NCBI GenBank assembly: GCA_937988705.1
Contig: CALKIA010000131.1
Span: 1 to 5,829, forward strand
Source of the DNA: an uncultured Chloroflexota bacterium
Lineage (GTDB): Bacteria > Chloroflexota > Anaerolineae > Aggregatilineales > Phototrophicaceae
DNA: 5,829 nucleotides
Direction of reading: 5' to 3'
Shown: positions 1-5,824 of the stretch, piece after piece
How the letters are laid out: every line of letters begins with the position of its first letter
How positions within the stretch are numbered: the stretch's first letter is position 1
Notes under the pieces: generated by a model
Databases searched by the model: none
Told to the model about the DNA's origin: nothing
What the model saw: the letters and a program-made list of their open reading frames with translations, nothing else
Translations under genes and position numbers: made by a program

Positions 1-7
1 GTGTGAA

Positions 8-1411
8 TTAGAAGTTGATCATGTGGCCTTCGAGGCCGTGTGCTGCTTCCTTGATGGCTTCGCTCAGCGTGGGATGCGCGTGCACGTTGCGCGCGATTTC
101 TTCCGCGGTGAGTTCCGCATAGCGCGCCAGCGTGAGTTCGGGCAGCAGTTCGGTCACGTCCGGGCCGATCAGGTGCGCGCCGAGCAGTTCGCCGTACTTC
201 TTATCGCTGATGAGCTTGACGAAGCCCGCCGTCTCGCCGAGGCCGTGGGCCTTGCCGTTCGCCTGGAAGGGGAACTTGGCGACATTGACATCGTAGCCCT
301 TCTCGCGCGCCTGCTTTTCGGTATAGCCGAAGCTGGCGACCTGCGGTTGGCAGTAGGTCGCGCGCGGCATCATGTCGAAGTCGAGCTCAATCGAGGGCTG
401 TCCGGCGATGTTTTCCGCGGCGATCACGCCCATCGCTTCGGCGACGTGCGCCAGCATCAGCTTGGCGGTGACATCGCCGATGGCGTAGATGTGCGGGACG
501 CTCGTCTGCATCTTTGCGTTGATTTCCACTGCGCCGCGATCCGTCAATTTGACGCCCGTCTTGTCCAGACCGAAACCTTCGGTACGCGGCTTAAAGCCAA
601 TCGCCTGCATGACACGATCCGCTTCCAGCACTTGCTGCTTGCCGTCGGCGGTGGTCACGGTGACCTTTGCGCCCGTGCCCGTGTCTTCGATTTTGTCGAC
701 GCGCGTCTTGGTCATCACCTTGACGCCGAGGCGGCGGTACTGCTTTTCCAGTTCTGCCGAGACTTCTTCATCTTCCAGCGGCAGCAGACGGTCGAGGAAT
801 TCGACGATGGTCACCTGCACGCCGTAGTTGTGATGCACGTAGGCGAATTCTACGCCAATTGCGCCGCCGCCCGCGATGATGATCGACTTGGGCAGGTTTT
901 CGTCCATGATCTGTTCTTCGTAGGTCACGACGTTCTTGCTGATCTGCGTGTTAGGGATGAGGCGAGTGCTCGCGCCGGTCGCGAGAATCAGGTTTTTAAA
1001 CGTGAGCGTCTCTTGGCCGCCCGCGTTCAGTTCGATGTCGAGGTTGTTGGCATCCTTGAAGGTTGCCCAGCCTTCGTACTCATCGATCTTGTTCTTCTTC
1101 ATCAGGAAGTGCACGCCCTTGACGCGCCCGTTGGCGACATCGCGGCTGCGGCGGAACGCCTGCCCGAAGTCGAACGTGATTTCGCCGTTGACCTTGATGC
1201 CGTACTTGTCGGCATCATTCTTGAGCAGATGCGCGAGTTCGGCGTTGCGGAGCAGCGCCTTCGACGGGATGCAGCCCACATTGAGGCACACGCCGCCCCA
1301 GTAACGTTTCTCCACAATCGCGGTCTTCAGACCGAGTTGAGCGGCACGAATCGCCGCGACATAGCCGCCGGGGCCTGCGCCGAGCACGACGACATCATAT
1401 TGCTTCGCCAT
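8..1411 (-). CDS. lpdA: Dihydrolipoamide dehydrogenase (E3 of 2-oxo acid dehydrogenase complexes)
   Basis: This flavoprotein reoxidises the dihydrolipoyl arm of E2 and passes electrons through a disulfide and FAD to NAD+ (cytoplasmic; EC 1.8.1.4). At 467 residues it is full length for the family. Visible motifs, in order: FAD-binding GAGPGG (11-16), redox-active disulfide GGVCLNVGC with Cys42 and Cys47, ATGAS (145-149), NAD-binding GGGAIG (181-186), the second FAD motif YAIGDV (309-314), and the C-terminal HAHPTLSE with catalytic His446 and Glu451. The disulfide motif starts YWGGV rather than the commoner LGGT; this is a tolerated variant. The ATG start is set by an AGGAGA site six bases upstream. 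No key residue is missing. The gene lies downstream of E2 but is separated from it by two secreted-protein genes and has its own -10 element, so E3 may be expressed independently and shared between several complexes. Family assignment is secure; which complex it serves is inference. Confidence 0.97.
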   Translation of the reverse strand: MAKQYDVVVLGAGPGGYVAAIRAAQLGLKTAIVEKRYWGGVCLNVGCIPSKALLRNAELAHLLKNDADKYGIKVNGEITFDFGQAFRRSRDVANGRVKGVHFLMKKNKIDEYEGWATFKDANNLDIELNAGGQETLTFKNLILATGASTRLIPNTQISKNVVTYEEQIMDENLPKSIIIAGGGAIGVEFAYVHHNYGVQVTIVEFLDRLLPLEDEEVSAELEKQYRRLGVKVMTKTRVDKIEDTGTGAKVTVTTADGKQQVLEADRVMQAIGFKPRTEGFGLDKTGVKLTDRGAVEINAKMQTSVPHIYAIGDVTAKLMLAHVAEAMGVIAAENIAGQPSIELDFDMMPRATYCQPQVASFGYTEKQAREKGYDVNVAKFPFQANGKAHGLGETAGFVKLISDKKYGELLGAHLIGPDVTELLPELTLARYAELTAEEIARNVHAHPTLSEAIKEAAHGLEGHMINF

Positions 1412-1417
1412 GTAATG

Positions 1418-1423
1418 TCTCCT
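1418..1423 (-). promoter_or_regulatory. Ribosome binding site of lpdA
   Basis: The minus strand reads AGGAGA, then six bases (CATTAC), then the ATG of lpdA. It is a strong Shine-Dalgarno match and fixes the start at 1411. Confidence 0.85.
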
Positions 1424-1448
1424 AATGGACGTAATGTGATCTGGGATA

Positions 1449-1454
1449 ATTATA
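1449..1454 (-). promoter_or_regulatory. Candidate -10 element of the lpdA promoter
   Basis: The minus strand carries a perfect TATAAT, preceded by CGGC. It lies about 37 bases before the lpdA start and downstream of the terminator of the preceding gene, which is where a promoter would be expected. The hexamer 17 bases further upstream (TATGGG at 1472-1477) is a poor -35 and there is no TG extension. Transcription would begin near 1442 and leave a leader of about 30 bases. Position and the perfect hexamer support the call; the missing -35 weakens it. Confidence 0.55.
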
Positions 1455-1506
1455 GCCGTTTTAGGGCGTATCCCATAGGCTAATGGATGAGGGAGAGTAT
1501 ATAAAT

Positions 1507-1531
1507 AGGACGAGGCGGTGGGCCTCGTCCT
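1507..1531 (-). terminator. Intrinsic terminator after the downstream propeller gene
   Basis: A perfect 10-bp inverted repeat (AGGACGAGGC and GCCTCGTCCT) encloses a 5-base loop, starting 25 bases after the stop codon at 1557. On the minus strand the stem is followed by ATTTATATA, a T-rich but interrupted tail. The stem is strong and well placed. The imperfect tail leaves some doubt about efficiency. It separates the propeller gene from lpdA. Confidence 0.7.
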
Positions 1532-1556
1532 TACGAAAGTAGAGGGAGGATTCGGG

Positions 1557-2825
1557 TTATTCGGGGCGCAGCGTGAACTGGTTAAGGTTCTCGGCGATGC
1601 GCTCGACTTCGCCGTTGAACAGGCGGAAGACGGAAACCGGAGCCGTCCCTAGCTGCTGAAGGTTACCGACATCGTTGAGCGGATCAATCGCGCCGTCGCC
1701 GATAGCTTGCAGCCACGCGTCCATATTCGGTATCTGACTGATCCACAGGCTGCCATCGGACGCCTCAACCATCCGCCCGACGTAGTGGGCATAGCCCTCC
1801 GTGAGGAAAGTTTCCTCACCGCTGGCCACATCCACCTGCATGATGGTCACATTGTTCGAGCCGATGACGAAGCCCGTCCCCATGGCATCAAGGCGGGCGC
1901 GCTGGTCTGGCGTGAGATCATCCAGCAGATCGCGATCGGCAGTCGTGCGCACGGCGTAATAGATGTCGCCGGACGCCGACCATGCCACCTGATCGGGCTG
2001 CAGGGATGTCGGCACATCCGTGATCGTCCCCGTCGCCAGATCGACCAGCACCACCGACTCAACGGGGTCGGGTTCGGCGTAAATGGTGCGAATGGCGACC
2101 AGCGTCGTCCCGTCCGGGCTGAGTTTCGCCCGGCTGATGTTGTCATCGGCGCCCGGAATGCCGTTGTAAAAGCTGACGGGGGTGACGTACCGCGGTTCGC
2201 CCGTTGCTGGGTCAAGCAGCGCATAGCCCGTACCGCCGCAGGTCACGCTGTAGAGTACCCCGAAATCTGTCCACTGGAGCGTCATGGGACTGCCGCCGAA
2301 GCCGGTCTCCGTCCAGTACTGCCAGTCTGCTGGTAATGGTGATCCGCCGCCACAGCCGACGCCGACCGGAACTTGACCGAGCAGGGTGGCCGGGGCGTTC
2401 GCTTCGGGCGCAATCACGGCGAGTGTGATGAGATACTGTTCGCTGCCGAAGTTCGCTGGCTGCTGCGCGAACAGAATTTGCTGATTGGACGTCCACGATA
2501 TTGGATAACTGACTTCCAGACGACCCGTGTTTGCCAGCATCACGGGATTTGACCCATCGGCGTTGACGACCATGAGATGCGAGTTGTAGTCCGCGTCGAT
2601 GAGCACATAGGCGAGTTTGCTTCCGTCGGGACTCCACGCGAGATTCGTCAAACCCTGATTCTCTGGATTGTCGACGCGGAGGCTGCTGCCATCCGCTTGA
2701 TAAAGTACGAGCGTATTATCCTGCACGCCCGCGTACTGCACGTTCACCGCTGACTGAGCTTCCACCCCGACGATGAACGTCAGCGTGGCGCAGACGATGA
2801 GCAGCCGGATGAGAATTTTCAGCAT
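1557..2825 (-). CDS. Secreted beta-propeller-like (PD40/WD40-type) protein, downstream paralog
   Basis: The function is not recognised. The protein has 422 residues. Residues 1-23 form a signal peptide: a basic start (MLK...R), a hydrophobic core, and a VEA cleavage site before Gln24. There is no lipobox, so a soluble exported protein is likely. The rest reads as repeated beta-strand units with propeller signatures: AWSPDGSKLAYV (63-74), LSPDGTTLVAI (235-245), AWSASGDIYYAV (281-292) and SDGSLWIS (356-363), as in TolB-like WD40 repeats. A central block, VGVGCGGGSP (154-163) then DWQYW (167-171), is shared with the neighbouring paralog. The two mature cysteines, Cys158 and Cys196, occupy the same places in both proteins and probably form a disulfide. 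The mature chain has only two lysines (Lys70, Lys234) and many Asp/Glu. The ATG start is fixed by AAGGAGG five bases upstream and matches the paralog's start. No catalytic motif is seen; a binding or scaffold role outside the membrane is only a guess. Confidence 0.9.
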   Translation of the reverse strand: MLKILIRLLIVCATLTFIVGVEAQSAVNVQYAGVQDNTLVLYQADGSSLRVDNPENQGLTNLAWSPDGSKLAYVLIDADYNSHLMVVNADGSNPVMLANTGRLEVSYPISWTSNQQILFAQQPANFGSEQYLITLAVIAPEANAPATLLGQVPVGVGCGGGSPLPADWQYWTETGFGGSPMTLQWTDFGVLYSVTCGGTGYALLDPATGEPRYVTPVSFYNGIPGADDNISRAKLSPDGTTLVAIRTIYAEPDPVESVVLVDLATGTITDVPTSLQPDQVAWSASGDIYYAVRTTADRDLLDDLTPDQRARLDAMGTGFVIGSNNVTIMQVDVASGEETFLTEGYAHYVGRMVEASDGSLWISQIPNMDAWLQAIGDGAIDPLNDVGNLQQLGTAPVSVFRLFNGEVERIAENLNQFTLRPE

Positions 2826-2830
2826 AGATG

Positions 2831-2837
2831 CCTCCTT
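2831..2837 (-). promoter_or_regulatory. Ribosome binding site of the downstream propeller gene
   Basis: The minus strand reads AAGGAGG, five bases (CATCT) before the ATG at 2825. It is a near-ideal Shine-Dalgarno sequence. The leader upstream of it (2838-2944) shows no convincing -35/-10 pair. TGATATATA at 2844-2852 resembles an extended -10 but lies so close that the leader would be only about ten bases. Confidence 0.85.
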
Positions 2838-2944
2838 AAGATCTATATATCACTTTACGCAAAAACATAACGCTGGTAGCACGCAGTAGGGGAAGCGTAG
2901 ATCAGGCGACTTTGAGCAGTCAGAATGAGGTCAAACAGGTGGTT

Positions 2945-2979
2945 AAAAGCCCCTCTACCGCGCAAGCGGAAAGAGGGGC
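2945..2979 (-). terminator. Intrinsic terminator after the upstream propeller gene
   Basis: On the minus strand an outer 8-bp stem (GCCCCTCT with AGAGGGGC) and an inner 4-bp stem (CCGC with GCGG) close on a TTGC loop, with a small internal bulge (TT opposite T). TTTT follows at once. It begins 18 bases after the stop codon at 2998. This has the typical rho-independent layout and ends the transcript before the second propeller gene. Confidence 0.85.
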
Positions 2980-2997
2980 GAAAGTGCGGCCAATGGA

Positions 2998-4275
2998 CTA
3001 CGGCGTGCTGGGGCGCAGCGTGACCTGATTGAAATTAGTAGCGACGGTTTGCGTCATCCAATCGCCTTCCAGAAAGACGCGGTAGACGTTGACGGCGACG
3101 GTGGCGCGCTGCTGGCTGCCATCCACATCCGCCGCCAGATCGAGCGTTCCGTCACCGATCTGCTGTAACCAGACGTTCAAATTCGGGATCAGGCTGAACC
3201 ACAGGCTGCCGTCCGGCGCTTCGGTCAGGCGGGCGGCGTAATAGGCCTCCCCCATGAAGAGCGCCGTTTCCGCGCCCGTTTGGAGATTGAGACGCCAGAT
3301 CGTCATCACGTTGGCGTCGATGGCGTAGCCCTCGGTCCACACGGTGTAGATGCGGGCGAGCTGTTCCGGCGTGAAATTGTCCAGCAGATCAAGATCGAAG
3401 GTGGTATGCGCCGCGTAATACACGTCGCCGGACGCCGACCACGCGATCTGCTCTGGCTGCATCTGTGTGGGCACATCGGTGATCGTCCCGGTTGCCAGAT
3501 CGATCAGCACGAGCGTTTCGAGCGGATCAGGTTCCTGATAGACCCGGCGGATCGCCAGCAAACGGTTGCCATCGGGGCTGAGCTGTGCATGGGTGATGTT
3601 GACATCCGGATCCGGCATGCCGTTTTGCATGGTGACGGGTGTCAGGTAATACGATTCGCCTGTCTGTGGGTTGAACAGCCCCAGGCCGGCGCCGCTGCAC
3701 ATCACGCTGTAGAGGATGCCGTAATTCGTCCAGCGGAGCGCCAGCGTCGTGCCGCCGAATCCGGCTTCTTCCCAGTACTGCCAGTCCGATGGGATCGGCG
3801 ATCCCCCGCCGCAGCCCACGCCAAAGGGTACGCTGCCGAGAATCACGGGCTGGGCGTTCGCTTCGGGCGCGATCAGGGCGATATTCGTCACATAAGTGTC
3901 GCCCATGCTGCCGGGTGGCAGCGATTGCGCAAACAGAATTTGACCATCGGGCGTCCACGAGAGCGGGAAACCGCTCTCCAATGTGCCGGCGTTCGCCAGA
4001 ACGGCGACGCTCGTGCCGTCCGTGACCGCGATATGTTCGTCATAGGTCGCGTCGGTTAGGGTGTACGCTAGCTGGCTCCCGTCAGGACTCCACACGAGCG
4101 CCTCCGCGCCGCTCAACCCCGGCGGATTCGGTACGCTGATCGTCGCGCCGTCGGGCTGCACGATAACGAGCGTATCGGCGCTCAGGCCCGCGTAATCGAC
4201 GCCCGCGTCTTGCGCCGTGACCGCTGCCACCCCGAGCAGACACAGCAAGCTAATGATATAAACAAGTTTCTTCAA
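2998..4275 (-). CDS. Secreted beta-propeller-like (PD40/WD40-type) protein, upstream paralog
   Basis: This is a 425-residue paralog of the gene just downstream; the two align end to end with about half the positions identical by eye. The function is unknown. The start is taken as the TTG at 4275: AAGGAGA lies six bases before it and it gives a proper signal peptide (MKKLVYIISL..., cut after the VTA at 19-21), matching the paralog's N-terminus. An in-frame TTG at 4311 would add 12 residues before the signal and has no good ribosome site. Propeller signatures are VWSPDGSQLAYT (61-72), SWTPDGQILFA (106-116), LSPDGNRLLAI (232-242), AWSASGDVYYAA (278-289) and PDGSLWFS (354-361). The shared block FGVGCGGGSP (151-160) with DWQYW (164-168), and Cys155 and Cys193, match the paralog. 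The mature chain contains no lysine, about ten arginines and over forty Asp/Glu, so it should be very acidic. A promoter candidate precedes it, and a strong terminator follows it. Confidence 0.9.
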   Translation of the reverse strand: MKKLVYIISLLCLLGVAAVTAQDAGVDYAGLSADTLVIVQPDGATISVPNPPGLSGAEALVWSPDGSQLAYTLTDATYDEHIAVTDGTSVAVLANAGTLESGFPLSWTPDGQILFAQSLPPGSMGDTYVTNIALIAPEANAQPVILGSVPFGVGCGGGSPIPSDWQYWEEAGFGGTTLALRWTNYGILYSVMCSGAGLGLFNPQTGESYYLTPVTMQNGMPDPDVNITHAQLSPDGNRLLAIRRVYQEPDPLETLVLIDLATGTITDVPTQMQPEQIAWSASGDVYYAAHTTFDLDLLDNFTPEQLARIYTVWTEGYAIDANVMTIWRLNLQTGAETALFMGEAYYAARLTEAPDGSLWFSLIPNLNVWLQQIGDGTLDLAADVDGSQQRATVAVNVYRVFLEGDWMTQTVATNFNQVTLRPSTP

Positions 4276-4281
4276 AGCAGT

Positions 4282-4288
4282 TCTCCTT
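4282..4288 (-). promoter_or_regulatory. Ribosome binding site that sets a TTG start for the upstream propeller gene
   Basis: The minus strand reads AAGGAGA, then six bases (ACTGCT), then TTG AAG AAA. This site decides between two in-frame TTG codons in favour of 4275. If translation began at 4311 the site would lie inside the coding region. Confidence 0.8.
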
Positions 4289-4326
4289 GGGTTCAACCAT
4301 GAAAGATTCAATGCAAGCGACTGCCG

Positions 4327-4354
4327 ATTATGACGCGCTGGCGAGGCTTGTCGA
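4327..4354 (-). promoter_or_regulatory. Candidate sigma70-like promoter of the upstream propeller gene
   Basis: The minus strand has TCGACA (4354-4349; 5 of 6 to TTGACA), a 16-base spacer, then CATAAT (4332-4327; 5 of 6 to TATAAT). Transcription would start near 4320, giving a leader of about 45 bases before the TTG at 4275. It sits in the 86-base gap after the E2 stop codon. No terminator hairpin is visible in that gap, so read-through from E2 is also possible. Confidence 0.5.
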
Positions 4355-4361
4355 ATAACCG

Positions 4362-5819
4362 CTATTTCCAGCCTTCGAGCGTTTGCTTGAGCGTGAGCAG
4401 GAAGGCGTCGCCCGCCGCGCCGTCGACCACGCGGTGATCGAAGGTCAGCGAGACGTAGACGCAGGGGTGAATGGCGATGCTGTCATTGCCGAGCGTGTCG
4501 GTGATGACCTTGACGCGCTTTTCCAACATGCCCACGCCCAGAATCCCGACCTGCGGCTGGTTGATGATCGGCATGGCGACGAGACTGCCGCTCACACCGT
4601 GATTGGTGATCGTGAACGTCCCGTCTTTGACCTCATCTGGCTTGAGCTGCTTGCTGCGCGCGCGGGTCGCCACATCGTTGACCAGGCGCGCGAGGCCGAG
4701 CAGGTTGTACTCGCCCGCATTCTTGATCACGGGAACGATTAGCCCCTCGTCGAGTGCGACCGCCACGCCGATGTTCTGCACCGTGTGCAGGAAGATGCCT
4801 TCGTCTGTCCACTGCGCGTTGAGATAAGGTACGGCGCGCAAGGCTTCGACCGCCGCTGACACAAAATAGGCCGTCAGTGTGAGGTTGACTCCCTGTTTGG
4901 CGTAGCTGTCTTTGTTGGCCGTTCGATGCGCCAACACCGCCGACAGATCGACCTCGAAAATGGTGGTCACATGCGGCGAGGTGTGTTTGCTGCGCACCAT
5001 GTGCTCGGCGATGGCGCGGCGCATCCCCGTGAGCGGCACGAGGTCGCCGGGGGACGCGGTCGGAATCGGCTCGGCGGGGTGGACGCGGGTAGTTTGGTTA
5101 GTGGGGAGTGTTGTCTCCCCTCCCTGAATTCGGGGAGGGGCCGGGGGTGGGGTGGACAAGGCATGCCTTGTCCCTACAGAGGTGGATGGGTGTGGGGTTT
5201 CTGTGTCGTCGTAATCCTGCGTCGATTTGAACAGATCACCGCTGCCGGGGCGTTCCCACGGCGGCGTGTCGTCGGTGTCGTCCGCGGTGGGCGTGGTCGG
5301 ACGCGTGGCGAGGTAGGCCTCGACATCCTTTTTGGTGATGCGACCGTCGCGTCCCGTCCCGGTGATCTGCGCGAGGTCGAGGCGATGCTCGGCGACCATG
5401 CGGGCGACCACGGGCGTGACGTGTCCCGTGTAGGCGCTGTTATCGACAACGACGGCGGGCGCGTTCGCTTGCGCGGCCGTAGCGTGCCCGTTGGCGATGG
5501 GGTTAGCGGCCTTGGTGGGTAGGGGTGCAACCGAGGACGCAGCCGGCCTGGTCCCGACGGGGGTTTCGCTGACGGTTTCGTTCGGTTGGCCGATCACGGC
5601 GAGGAGCGTACCGCGTTCGACCGTTTCCCCGGCCGGGACGAGGATTTTGAGCAGCACGCCGCTGGCCGGAGCGGGGATTTCGGTGTCGACTTTGTCGGTG
5701 CTGATTTCGAGGAGCGGCTCAAATTCGCTGATGGTATCGCCTGCCTGCTTGAGCCACTTGCTCACCGTGCCTTCGACCACACTTTCGCCCAACTGCGGCA
5801 TGATCACGTTGGTTGGCAT
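4362..5819 (-). CDS. 2-oxo acid dehydrogenase E2, dihydrolipoyllysine-residue acyltransferase
   Basis: This is the core subunit that carries acyl groups from E1 on a lipoyl arm to CoA (cytoplasmic multienzyme complex). It has 485 residues. Domains in order: lipoyl domain (about 1-78) with the lipoylated Lys43 in STDKVDTEIPA; an Ala/Pro-rich linker (80-130); a peripheral-subunit-binding domain (about 133-170, VTPVVARMVAEH...GRDGRITKKDVEAYL) that docks E1/E3; a second linker (171-258); and the catalytic domain (about 260-485) with TFTITNHG (401-408), PIINQPQVGILGVG (417-430) and the active-site motif DHRVVDG, His462 and Asp466. All key residues are present. Only one lipoyl domain is seen. The second linker is unusual: residues 216-235 are encoded by two palindromic repeats. 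The ATG start is supported by AGGAG five bases upstream, at the window edge. Motifs do not decide between pyruvate, 2-oxoglutarate or branched-chain specificity, so no gene symbol is given. E1 is not in the window; lpdA lies about 3 kb downstream. Confidence 0.95.
   Translation of the reverse strand: MPTNVIMPQLGESVVEGTVSKWLKQAGDTISEFEPLLEISTDKVDTEIPAPASGVLLKILVPAGETVERGTLLAVIGQPNETVSETPVGTRPAASSVAPLPTKAANPIANGHATAAQANAPAVVVDNSAYTGHVTPVVARMVAEHRLDLAQITGTGRDGRITKKDVEAYLATRPTTPTADDTDDTPPWERPGSGDLFKSTQDYDDTETPHPSTSVGTRHALSTPPPAPPRIQGGETTLPTNQTTRVHPAEPIPTASPGDLVPLTGMRRAIAEHMVRSKHTSPHVTTIFEVDLSAVLAHRTANKDSYAKQGVNLTLTAYFVSAAVEALRAVPYLNAQWTDEGIFLHTVQNIGVAVALDEGLIVPVIKNAGEYNLLGLARLVNDVATRARSKQLKPDEVKDGTFTITNHGVSGSLVAMPIINQPQVGILGVGMLEKRVKVITDTLGNDSIAIHPCVYVSLTFDHRVVDGAAGDAFLLTLKQTLEGWK
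5103..5140. repeat. GC-rich nested palindrome inside the E2 linker
   Basis: Positions 5117-5140 are a 24-base palindrome around GAATTC (5126-5131): CCCCTCCC pairs with GGGAGGGG, and only the T5125/G5132 position departs from symmetry (a G-T pair). The left arm also pairs the other way, with GGGGAG at 5103-5108 and CTCCCC at 5115-5120, so two alternative hairpins compete. In E2 the palindrome encodes roughly residues 227-235 (APPRIQGGE) without breaking the frame. It resembles dispersed intergenic palindromic repeat units rather than protein-driven sequence. Confidence 0.7.
5154..5173. repeat. Perfect 20-base palindrome inside the E2 linker
   Basis: GGACAAGGCATGCCTTGTCC is identical to its reverse complement, with no mismatch or central gap. 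It encodes about residues 216-222 (GTRHALS) of E2 and lies 13 bases from the GC-rich palindrome. In RNA it could form a long hairpin or self-pair between molecules. Its perfection in a coding region, next to a second palindrome, points to an inserted repeat unit. It could also be a protein-binding site, but nothing else here supports that. Confidence 0.75.
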
Positions 5820-5824
5820 GAAAA

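Noticed and set aside
23..1483. A 486-codon open frame on the plus strand, antisense to lpdA.
   Set aside because: Its protein has no recognisable domain and is Ala/Arg/Asp/His-rich as expected from the complement of a GC-rich gene. No ribosome site precedes it, and it lies wholly opposite a textbook lpdA. Long antisense frames are common in such genomes.
1707..2336. Plus-strand open frames opposite both propeller genes (also 3280-4059).
   Set aside because: They sit at corresponding places opposite the two paralogs and share phrases only because the sense genes are duplicated. Composition and lack of start signals mark them as shadows.
2844..2852. TGATATATA on the minus strand as an extended -10 for the downstream propeller gene.
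   Set aside because: It would place the transcription start almost on the ribosome binding site, and no -35 is found at the right distance. It was left as a note only.
2911..2935. Inverted repeat TTTGA / TCAAA in the gap between the propeller genes, considered as an operator.
   Set aside because: Only five bases per arm with a 15-base spacer; not better than chance in an AT-richer leader.
1557..4275. Propeller pair considered as TolB of the Tol-Pal system, or as lipoproteins.
   Set aside because: No TolB N-terminal domain and no tol/pal neighbours; the signal peptides end in an A-x-A site without a lipobox cysteine.
4290..4300. An ATG on the minus strand at 4300, between the two candidate TTG starts of the upstream propeller gene.
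   Set aside because: It is out of frame with the propeller gene, has no ribosome site, and does not open a meaningful frame.
5103..5173. Palindrome block considered as an intrinsic terminator or a CRISPR repeat.
   Set aside because: No T-tract follows either hairpin on either strand, it lies within an open gene, and there is no repeat-spacer periodicity.
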